DNA of 6,967 nt from Aliikangiella sp964411875 (GTDB lineage: Bacteria; Pseudomonadota; Gammaproteobacteria; Enterobacterales; Kangiellaceae): assembly GCA_964411875.1 (NCBI GenBank), contig CAYPMT010000118.1, positions 1-6,967 on the forward strand, given 5' to 3'. The notes beneath the pieces were generated by a model. It made no database searches, had not been told where the DNA came from, and saw only the letters and a list, made by a program, of their open reading frames with translations. The translations under genes were made by a program, and so were the position numbers. Shown here in pieces: positions 1 through 5,522 of the stretch (the first letter of the stretch is position 1; each line of letters begins with the position of its first letter).

Positions 1-59
1 ACCCTAATGCCACAGCCCTTTGTGGTTGTGGTGAAAGCTTTAGTGTGGAGCCTCAATAA
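1..59 (+). CDS. sufA: A-type iron-sulfur carrier, C-terminal end only (SufA/IscA/HesB family)
   Basis: The frame from position 3 to the TAA at 57-59 encodes PNATALCGCGESFSVEPQ. CGCGESF is the C-terminal signature of A-type Fe-S carriers (SufA, IscA, ErpA); its two cysteines, with an upstream cysteine outside the window, bind the cluster. Only 18 residues are visible, so the family is secure but the subfamily is not. The symbol sufA rests on context: sufT starts two bases after the stop and sufE follows, which points to an SUF rather than an ISC operon. The family role is to accept Fe-S clusters from the SufBCD scaffold and pass them to apoproteins in the cytosol. The gene is 5'-truncated by the window edge, not visibly broken. 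Confidence 0.8.
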   Translation, partial: PNATALCGCGESFSVEPQ

Positions 60-61
60 CT

Positions 62-595
62 ATGCAACGAAAAATGGTTGTGGCTTTGAGCGACTGCCCT
101 GCTCGTTTAGTACCAGCAGGCACAAAAATCATGATCCCGAAAGATACCTTTGTAACCATTACGCAAGACCTCGGCGGTAATTATACCGTTTCAGTCAATG
201 GCAATATGGCTCGAATCGATGGCACCGATGCCGCCGCTTTAGGATTAAAAGCCGAAGAGCTTAAGTTTAGTGAAAACTTAACCCGTGAGATTTTAGATGA
301 GCATGTTTGGCAAGCACTTAAAAGTATCTATGATCCGGAGATCCCTGTTAATTTAGTCGATTTAGGTTTAATCTACTCAGTTAATATTAACCAAGAAAAT
401 CACACCATCAAAATCGTTATGACACTTACCGCTCCAGCTTGCGGTATGGGGCCAGTGTTAATTAGTGACATTAAGTATCGCCTTGCCAAAGTACCTAATG
501 TTAAACAGGTTGATGTTGAACTAGTTTTTGACCCAGCATGGACAAGAGATATGATGAGTGATGAAGCAAAACTAGAAACCGGTTTATTTTTCTAA
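62..595 (+). CDS. sufT: SufT, DUF59/MIP18-family Fe-S cluster assembly/maturation factor
   Basis: This is a 177-aa protein of the long SufT type: an N-terminal extension of about 75 residues (with SDCPARLVPAGTKI near residues 10-23) followed by a MIP18/DUF59 domain. Hallmarks are DPEIPVNLVDLGLIY at residues 91-105, TAPACGMG at 123-130 with the conserved Cys127, and the C-terminal DPAWTRDMMSDEAK segment at 157-170. In the family, SufT acts as an auxiliary factor for Fe-S protein maturation; it is not a core scaffold, and its mechanism is incompletely known. The ATG at 62 lies two bases after the sufA stop, with GGAG at 47-50 inside the sufA end as a likely ribosome site, which indicates translational coupling. 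A second Met at residue 5 (position 74) has no better ribosome site and would trim only four residues. Length and motifs look intact. Confidence 0.93.
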   Translation: MQRKMVVALSDCPARLVPAGTKIMIPKDTFVTITQDLGGNYTVSVNGNMARIDGTDAAALGLKAEELKFSENLTREILDEHVWQALKSIYDPEIPVNLVDLGLIYSVNINQENHTIKIVMTLTAPACGMGPVLISDIKYRLAKVPNVKQVDVELVFDPAWTRDMMSDEAKLETGLFF

Positions 596-620
596 TAAAA
601 ACATTTCAAAAACAACTTTT

Positions 621-1025
621 ATGACTGATACTCAAAACATTATTGATGACTTAAGCTTTTTTGATAGCTGGGAAGATCGTTACCGCTATATTATTGACTT
701 AGGTAAATCATTACCACAAATGCCCGAAGAATTACGCACTGACAACAGACTTGTTCCTGGCTGTCAAAGCCAAGTTTGGATAGAAGCAGAAATCAAAAAG
801 GATATCTTTAATTTTTTAGTCGATAGTGATGCGCTTATTGTTAAAGGTCTACTTGCTTTGGTTATGGCAGCTTATAACCAAAAATCACCACAAGAAATTC
901 TAGACTTTGATATTCAATATTATTTTGAACAACTCAACTTAATGAAACACCTGAGCCCAACACGAGGCAATGGACTACAGGCGATGGTAGAAAAAATTAA
1001 AGCTTTAGCAAATAAAGCCTTATAA
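621..1025 (+). CDS. sufE: SufE, sulfur acceptor and activator of cysteine desulfurase SufS
   Basis: This 134-aa cytosolic protein has the SufE fold signature LVPGCQSQVW at residues 44-53. Cys48 corresponds to the catalytic cysteine (Cys51 in E. coli SufE) that takes persulfide sulfur from SufS and delivers it to the SufBCD scaffold. Flanking family features are the SWEDRYRYIIDLGK segment (16-29), the acidic DNRL run before the active site, and RGNGLQAM (115-122) near the C-terminus. The start at 621 is 25 nt after the sufT stop. That leader is almost all A/T/C and shows no convincing Shine-Dalgarno, but no other Met occurs before residue 34, so 621 is favoured. It is probably cotranscribed with sufA-sufT. 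Length is normal for the family (about 130-145 aa) and no defect is visible. Confidence 0.93.
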   Translation: MTDTQNIIDDLSFFDSWEDRYRYIIDLGKSLPQMPEELRTDNRLVPGCQSQVWIEAEIKKDIFNFLVDSDALIVKGLLALVMAAYNQKSPQEILDFDIQYYFEQLNLMKHLSPTRGNGLQAMVEKIKALANKAL

Positions 1026-1030
1026 TTCTT

Positions 1031-1060
1031 AACTGCTTTTTAAAAATAGTTTTATTTTTT
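1031..1060 (+). terminator. Possible weak intrinsic terminator after sufE
   Basis: Five bases after the sufE stop there is a short dyad: AACT (1031-1034) pairs with AGTT (1048-1051), and inside it TTTTT (1037-1041) faces AAAAA (1042-1046) across a one-to-two base bulge. A T-rich stretch follows directly (1050-1060, ten T in eleven bases). The stem is very AT-rich and would be weak, so this is a tentative terminator for the suf operon. It lies between convergent genes, since the transporter's stop codon begins at 1082 on the other strand. No strong terminator for the minus-strand operon is seen in the same spacer. Confidence 0.35.
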
Positions 1061-1079
1061 AACATATTCTTTCTATAAG

Positions 1080-3596
1080 TTAATTAGACTTCTTAAGTGG
1101 CTTAGTCACCAAAAGCAATACCGGCAATAATGTCAAATTCGATAACAAAGCAATAAACATCGCCAAGCTAGTAAATAAACCAAAGTAAATTGATGGCATA
1201 AAATTAGAAAGAACCAATACCGAGAAGCCAGCAATAATCGTAATCGACGTATAATACATAGCTTTAGCAATAGTATCGTGGCAAGCATACATCGCTTTTG
1301 CATAATCACCTAGCTTTACATATTCCATTTTAAAACGATGAATATAATGAATGGTATTATCAACCGCAATACCAATACTAATTGCAGCAATAGTAATCGT
1401 CATCATATCCAATGGAATACCAAACCAACCCATTAAACCTAAAACAAAACAAGCGCCCATAATATTAGGAAAAACCCCAATAATCGCTAACTTAATCGAG
1501 CGGAATAACATAACAAACATCAATAAAATAATGCCAAAAACCACGCCTAAAGTTAGAATTTGCGATTTAAACAAGCTTTCTAGCATGTTGTTATATAGGA
1601 TCAACATACCAGTAAAATTAAAACTGTCTTTAGGAAATTTTAATGTTTCGGTCAAATAATGACTAATATCAGCTAATAGCTTATTACGGTTTAACTCAGG
1701 TGCCGTTTCTTTAACTCGAATGAGAAAGCGAACCTCATCACTTTCTTGATCATAAAAAGGATCGAGTAATTGTTTACGTAATTCAGGTGTTACCTTATTG
1801 CCAACTAGACCTAACTCAAAGTCACTAAGCGGCTGATTATTATTCATTTGCTCTATCATTTGAACAGCCGAAGCTAAAGACAAAGTTTTTCCGGTTACAC
1901 TCATGTTATCGATAAAGTTTTGTACTTTATGCAGCTTTTTGATCGCATGAGAAGTCATCCATAAACCTTTTGGTGCCTGTTGGTTATCGGCATCACCAAA
2001 CTCATCTTCAAATTCGTCGTCAAACTCATCTTCGTCATCTTCATTGGCTTCATTCAATAAAGCAAAGTCAGCTTCAATAGCAGAGCGCTCAATAATTACT
2101 TCAAGTGGTGTCGTTCCACCTAATTGAGTATCAATTACTTTCATACCTTGATAGATTTCAGTATGGCTTTTAAAGTAATCAATAAAACGATTATCTACCG
2201 TTAAATAACTAGCACCCCAAGCACTCACTACACTGATTAGAACCGCTAAAACTAAAACAAGAATACGCTGACGATCAGCAACTTTTGCTAAGACATTAGT
2301 AAAAGCAAAAAAGCTGGATTGATTACGCTTATCGAGTGAAACTTTTTGTTTTAATTTCATAAATAATGGAAACATTAAAAAAGCAATTAAGAAAGCTAAG
2401 CTCACGCCCATTACCATCATTTTACCGAAGTCAATAACTGGTCTTATTTCGCTAACCATCAGTGAACCAAAAGCAACAATAGTGGTTAAAACTGTATAAG
2501 CACAAGGTGTAAACATTGATGAAACTGTTTCGATAATTTTTTCGTTATAACTTAGTTCAGACATTTCTCTTTCAACTTGTCTAAAGCGAACGATCAAATG
2601 AACCACAAGAGACATAGTAATAATCAATAATAACGCAACAAAATTCGATGAAATAACGGTAACTGGCCAGTCCATTAAACCTAATAATCCCATACTAGTA
2701 ACGGCCGTAATCGTGCAACAACCTAGCGTAATAATAATCCAACGAGCCCGCTGGAAAATAAACGCTTGAATAGCAATAAGTAATAAGAAAACACCCACAC
2801 CAAAAACGACTAGGTCATTTTTCACATAAGCAACCATGTCGTAGGCAATCATAGGGATACCGCCTAAATAAACTGTACCAACATCTTGGTAGCGCTTGTT
2901 AATCGAACGAATTTCATTAATAACCCGTTCATCTCGCAGGTTACTTTGTTTTTTTATTATTTTTATTGTGCTTTCTAACTCAGTTTTTCGCTGTAATTCT
3001 TGTTGATTAAGCTGTTCTTTATTCAGTTGTTTTTGCTTCAATACTTGAAGCTCTTCATTCAACGGAAAAAAGTCTCGATTAACTTTTAGATTAGCTTGGA
3101 TAGCCGTCGTTTTAGCATCTTCACTGATCAATAAGTTTTTATAGAGAGGAATAGATAAAATATGCTGTTTGGCATCAGCTAGTTGAACACCTTCGTCTTG
3201 AATAAAGTAAAGATCGTTTTCAACATTAGTTAAACTAACTGTATCAGGATTAAAGATAGGTGCATCAAGTAATGAAATAACTGACTCAATATCATTAAGC
3301 TTTTCTATTTCATCACGTAGTTGTTTTAACTTATCAATCGACGCTTTTGAGAAAAGTTCTTGGTTTGGCTGAAAAGTAATAAATACATATTCATCTGAAC
3401 CATACCGCTTTCTTACTTCACGAAAATAATCTAACGACTTATCATTTTCTAATAAGAGTGAATCTGCCGAAGCATCCATTTTAAAATTTGTCGTAAAATA
3501 ACCAACAAAAACAATCAAGCCAATTAACACAAAAGCCGTTAAACCTGTATTACGGATAAAGCTTGCTTGATAAAAGTTTTTTAACCAATTTGGCAT
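1080..3596 (-). CDS. RND-superfamily (MMPL/COG1033-like) inner-membrane transporter
   Basis: This is an 838-aa protein with typical two-fold RND topology: 12 predicted TM helices near residues 17-36, 261-281, 286-308, 318-337, 362-382, 391-414, 444-465, 679-699, 702-726, 730-753, 779-799 and 801-830. Two large extracytoplasmic loops lie between TM1/TM2 (about 37-260) and TM7/TM8 (about 466-677). TM10 carries GIAVDNTIHYIHRF, where Asp746 is a candidate proton-relay residue. The aligned TM4 segment MSLVVHLIVRF has Ser329 there instead. Loop 1 holds a Gln/Asn/Lys-rich coiled-coil stretch (about 178-236); loop 2 holds an acidic EDEF-DDEF-EDEF repeat (522-533). Substrate is unknown; relatives export lipids, hopanoids or small hydrophobic compounds. 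No membrane-fusion or outer-membrane partner lies beside it. The start is supported by an AGGA ribosome site seven bases upstream. It is last in a probable mrp-dcd-transporter operon, 86 nt after dcd. Confidence 0.88.
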   Translation of the reverse strand: MPNWLKNFYQASFIRNTGLTAFVLIGLIVFVGYFTTNFKMDASADSLLLENDKSLDYFREVRKRYGSDEYVFITFQPNQELFSKASIDKLKQLRDEIEKLNDIESVISLLDAPIFNPDTVSLTNVENDLYFIQDEGVQLADAKQHILSIPLYKNLLISEDAKTTAIQANLKVNRDFFPLNEELQVLKQKQLNKEQLNQQELQRKTELESTIKIIKKQSNLRDERVINEIRSINKRYQDVGTVYLGGIPMIAYDMVAYVKNDLVVFGVGVFLLLIAIQAFIFQRARWIIITLGCCTITAVTSMGLLGLMDWPVTVISSNFVALLLIITMSLVVHLIVRFRQVEREMSELSYNEKIIETVSSMFTPCAYTVLTTIVAFGSLMVSEIRPVIDFGKMMVMGVSLAFLIAFLMFPLFMKLKQKVSLDKRNQSSFFAFTNVLAKVADRQRILVLVLAVLISVVSAWGASYLTVDNRFIDYFKSHTEIYQGMKVIDTQLGGTTPLEVIIERSAIEADFALLNEANEDDEDEFDDEFEDEFGDADNQQAPKGLWMTSHAIKKLHKVQNFIDNMSVTGKTLSLASAVQMIEQMNNNQPLSDFELGLVGNKVTPELRKQLLDPFYDQESDEVRFLIRVKETAPELNRNKLLADISHYLTETLKFPKDSFNFTGMLILYNNMLESLFKSQILTLGVVFGIILLMFVMLFRSIKLAIIGVFPNIMGACFVLGLMGWFGIPLDMMTITIAAISIGIAVDNTIHYIHRFKMEYVKLGDYAKAMYACHDTIAKAMYYTSITIIAGFSVLVLSNFMPSIYFGLFTSLAMFIALLSNLTLLPVLLLVTKPLKKSN
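1998..2033 (-). repeat. In-gene 12-nt tandem repeat encoding EDEF-DDEF-EDEF
   Basis: Three adjacent 12-nt units inside the transporter gene encode the tetrapeptides EDEF, DDEF and EDEF (residues 522-533). The outer two units are identical on the plus strand (AAACTCATCTTC at 1998-2009 and 2022-2033); the middle unit differs at four bases. The repeat sits in a wider acidic tract (residues 516-537, with 16 Asp/Glu in 22) in the second extracytoplasmic loop. In-frame units can expand or contract without breaking the gene. Confidence 0.85.
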
Positions 3597-3603
3597 AAGC
3601 TGT

Positions 3604-3607
3604 TCCT
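3604..3607 (-). promoter_or_regulatory. Ribosome binding site of the RND transporter
   Basis: On the minus strand AGGA lies seven bases before the ATG at 3594-3596. It is the clearest Shine-Dalgarno in the window and fixes the transporter start at this ATG, giving the short cytoplasmic tail expected before TM1. Confidence 0.7.
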
Positions 3608-3624
3608 ATAAATTATCCCTGTAA

Positions 3625-3660
3625 GCTATTTCTAAACGTTATTTTCTAGAAGTTATTTCT
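3625..3660. repeat. Three degenerate 13-14 bp tandem units in the dcd-transporter spacer
   Basis: The plus strand reads GCTATTTCTAAAC (3625-3637), GTTATTTTCTAGAA (3638-3651) and GTTATTTCT (3652-3660, running on into TTAT). All three share the pattern G(C/T)TATTT(T)CT. The middle unit contains the palindrome TTCTAGAA (3645-3652). The 86-nt spacer (3597-3682) lies between the dcd stop and the transporter start. The units could be an operator or just AT-rich degenerate sequence; I see no convincing -35/-10 pair for a separate transporter promoter here. Confidence 0.4.
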
Positions 3661-3682
3661 TTATTGAAAAAGTCTTCTTATT

Positions 3683-4246
3683 TTAAGTCTTAGGCAATGT
3701 TACCCCAGTTTGGCCTTGATATTTACCACCTCGATCAGCATAAGACGTTTCACAAATTTCATCTGACTCATAAAACAGCATTTGCGCAACACCTTCGTTA
3801 GCATAAATTTTTGCCGGTAGCGGTGTGGTGTTAGAAAACTCAAGAGTGACATGCCCCTCCCACTCTGGCTCTAAAGGTGTAACATTAACAATAATGCCAC
3901 AACGTGCATAAGTCGACTTACCTAAACAAACCGTTAAAACACTGCGGGGGATACGAAAATATTCAACCGTTCGGGCAAGCGCAAAAGAGTTTGGTGGGAT
4001 AACACAAACATCTGACTCCACATTCACAAAACTTTTATCATCAAAGTTTTTTGGATCAACAATTGCCGAGTGGACATTGGTAAATATTTTAAACTCATTA
4101 GAACAACGAACATCATAGCCGTAACTTGATGTGCCATAGGATATAATACGTTGTCCATTCATCTCTCTCACTTGGCCTGATTCAAACGGCTCAACCATTC
4201 CCTCAGCTGCCATACGTTTAATCCACTTGTCTGATTTTATACTCAT
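3683..4246 (-). CDS. dcd: dCTP deaminase
   Basis: This 187-aa cytosolic enzyme deaminates dCTP to dUTP, which dUTPase and thymidylate synthase then turn into dTMP. The trimeric dUTPase-like fold is recognisable from SYGYDVRCSNEF (41-52), GKSTYAR (109-115, with Ser111 and Arg115 matching E. coli Dcd), and PLEPEWEGHVTLEFSNTT (124-141), where Glu136 aligns with the catalytic Glu138 of E. coli. The C-terminal KYQGQTG (175-181) is the nucleotide-closing tail. Length matches the 188-aa pseudomonad type. It resembles the monofunctional deaminase rather than the bifunctional dCTP deaminase/dUTPase, an assignment made by overall similarity only. AGAGA at 4254-4258 sits seven bases before the ATG. It lies 66 nt downstream of mrp on the same strand, a gene order common in gammaproteobacteria. 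Confidence 0.95.
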   Translation of the reverse strand: MSIKSDKWIKRMAAEGMVEPFESGQVREMNGQRIISYGTSSYGYDVRCSNEFKIFTNVHSAIVDPKNFDDKSFVNVESDVCVIPPNSFALARTVEYFRIPRSVLTVCLGKSTYARCGIIVNVTPLEPEWEGHVTLEFSNTTPLPAKIYANEGVAQMLFYESDEICETSYADRGGKYQGQTGVTLPKT

Positions 4247-4312
4247 TAAACTGTCTCTTTTTTAATATTTTTTATTCTAAAAATTATTTTAATTGCTTTT
4301 TCCCAATAATAA

Positions 4313-5191
4313 TTAACTATTAGGATTCCAGCTTTTAACCTCAATGGTATCCGAACCTTTTGAATAATCTTTGCCAAGCTTAACCAAATTAGCGGTCAAA
4401 TTTCTTGCCACTTTCTGATAAGTTTGGCTGATCGCACCATTAGGACTTTCTATTAAGGTTGGAGTTCCCTTATCAAGCGACTCTCGGATTGATAAATTAA
4501 GCGGTAATTTGCCTAAAAGCGGAATATCATAATCTTGCGCCATAGTTTGACCACCATCTCGACCAAAAATAGCCTCTTCATGACCGCAGGCTGGACAAAT
4601 ATGGGTAGACATGTTTTCAACAATTCCCATCACTGGGATTTTAACTTTTTCAAACATCGTGACTGCTTTTTTTGCATCCGCTAAAGCCAAATCTTGTGGT
4701 GTAGTAACGATAACTGCAGCAGTTACTGGAATTTTTTGCGCCAAAGTTAACTGGATATCGCCAGTTCCTGGAGGTAGGTCGATAATTAAATAATCCAAAT
4801 CACCCCAACGCGTATCTCTAACAATTTGTTGTAACGCTGACGATGCCATTGGACCTCGCCAAACCATGGCTTGTTTTTCTTCAACCAAAAAGCCAATCGA
4901 CATAGTTTCAATACCATGAGCAGTAAGCGGCAAAATAGTTTTTTTGTCTTCCGAAGTTGGTTTGGCCTGAGGGATACCCAACATAATGGGTACACTCGGC
5001 CCATAAATATCTGCATCCAACAATCCTACCTTAGCCCCATCGCCAGCAAGCGCTAAAGCTAAGTTGACGCTGGTAGTAGACTTACCAACACCACCTTTGC
5101 CAGAAGCAATGGCAATAATGTTTTTTACTTGCGCCAAGGGCGGCACACCCGCTTTGGTTTCATAGGCGACTATACGTGATTTGATCTCAAC
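4313..5191 (-). CDS. mrp: Mrp/ApbC (NBP35 family) Fe-S cluster carrier ATPase, 5' end missing in assembly gap
   Basis: 292 codons plus stop are visible and the frame is still open where the N run begins. The P-loop domain has the deviant Walker A GKGGVGKST (5075-5101), the switch-like LLDADIYGPS, the Walker B-like YLIIDLPPGTGD, and the cluster-binding CPAC pair (4586-4597) that bridges a 4Fe-4S cluster between two subunits. In the family, Mrp/ApbC binds and transfers Fe-S clusters to apoproteins and needs ATPase activity in vivo. A GTG at 5144-5146 could start a 277-aa form. However, the 15 codons before it (VEIKSRIVAYETKAG) read like the linker that normally precedes VKNIIA-SGKGG in long Mrp, so the real start and a MIP18-like N-terminal domain should lie in the gap. 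It is divergent from metG, as in E. coli, and probably leads the operon with dcd and the transporter. Confidence 0.93.
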   Translation of the reverse strand, partial: VEIKSRIVAYETKAGVPPLAQVKNIIAIASGKGGVGKSTTSVNLALALAGDGAKVGLLDADIYGPSVPIMLGIPQAKPTSEDKKTILPLTAHGIETMSIGFLVEEKQAMVWRGPMASSALQQIVRDTRWGDLDYLIIDLPPGTGDIQLTLAQKIPVTAAVIVTTPQDLALADAKKAVTMFEKVKIPVMGIVENMSTHICPACGHEEAIFGRDGGQTMAQDYDIPLLGKLPLNLSIRESLDKGTPTLIESPNGAISQTYQKVARNLTANLVKLGKDYSKGSDTIEVKSWNPNS

Positions 5192-5291
5192 NNNNNNNNN
5201 NNNNNNNNNNNNNNNNNNNNNNNNNNNNNNNNNNNNNNNNNNNNNNNNNNNNNNNNNNNNNNNNNNNNNNNNNNNNNNNNNNNNNNNNNNN
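5192..5291. other. Assembly gap (100 N)
   Basis: This is a run of exactly 100 N, the usual placeholder for a scaffold join of unknown length. Long-form Mrp proteins of about 350-370 aa would need roughly 75-85 more codons upstream of the visible ones, more than 100 bases can hold. The true distance is therefore probably larger than drawn. Confidence 0.95.
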
Positions 5292-5322
5292 CTATTATTA
5301 AATTTAAACTAAAAGTGAAGCG

Positions 5323-5328
5323 ATTATA
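5323..5328 (-). promoter_or_regulatory. Candidate -10 box of the mrp operon promoter
   Basis: The minus strand reads TATAAT, a perfect sigma-70 -10 consensus, pointing toward mrp. No good TTGACA-like -35 is seen 16-18 bases upstream, where the sequence is GAGTAT/GTATTT-like, and there is no TG extension. It may be weak or activator-dependent. Transcription would start near 5316, before the assembly gap. Confidence 0.45.
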
Positions 5329-5396
5329 CCCGATTAAAAAGCAGAAATACTCCCTTTATTTACCTAGTTTTAGATGAAAGCCCTAGTAAAAAACGG

Positions 5397-5402
5397 TATA
5401 GT
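5397..5402 (+). promoter_or_regulatory. Weak candidate -10 box for metG
   Basis: TATAGT matches the -10 consensus at five of six positions and lies about 120 bases before the metG ATG. The bases at the -35 distance (GATGAA/ATGAAA) do not match well. If used, the transcript would carry a leader of about 115 nt that includes the dyad at 5466-5489. Confidence 0.22.
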
Positions 5403-5465
5403 TACGCCTACCATTTTATCATCAACTCAATGTCCACAGTTTAAACAATAGCTTTAATTAAGCCA

Positions 5466-5489
5466 TATCTTTGAGTGAGTACAAAGATA
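5466..5489. repeat. 8-bp perfect inverted repeat upstream of metG
   Basis: TATCTTTG (5466-5473) and CAAAGATA (5482-5489) are perfect reverse complements separated by the eight bases AGTGAGTA. The centre is about 45 bases before the metG start. It could be an operator for a dimeric regulator or a modest hairpin in the metG leader. No T run follows, so it is not an intrinsic terminator. Confidence 0.6.
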
Positions 5490-5522
5490 AGTGAAGCGAA
5501 TTGTGGCGAAACTAATCAATTA

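Larger units (their letters stand above)
5292..5522. promoter_or_regulatory. Divergent mrp/metG intergenic region
   Basis: These 231 bases contain no credible gene. The minus strand of 5292-5322 has no ATG or GTG continuing the mrp frame, so the mrp start is not here. The region holds a good minus-strand -10 box, a weaker plus-strand -10 candidate, an 8-bp perfect dyad close to metG, and two copies of AAGTGAAGCGA. It is AT-rich and presumably drives metG rightward and mrp leftward. I see no T-box, riboswitch or attenuator leader peptide. Confidence 0.6.

Noticed and set aside
1351..1659. Plus-strand 102-codon open frame with hydrophobic residues
   Set aside because: It lies wholly antisense to TM-coding sequence of the RND transporter; hydrophobic composition on the opposite strand is a by-product of the membrane codons. 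No ribosome site or family motif.
3597..3682. Separate promoter for the RND transporter (GATAAT- and TTTAGA-like boxes)
   Set aside because: The boxes do not occur with 16-18 base spacing and match consensus poorly; read-through from mrp-dcd is simpler.
4611..5056. Short open frames on both strands inside mrp (plus 4611-4793, plus 4871-5056, minus 4786-5016)
   Set aside because: All overlap the strongly conserved Mrp coding sequence in other frames and carry no recognisable motif.
5144..5146. GTG as the genuine start of a short Mrp
   Set aside because: The frame continues upstream with linker residues typical of long Mrp and is open into the gap, so the GTG is most likely an internal valine.
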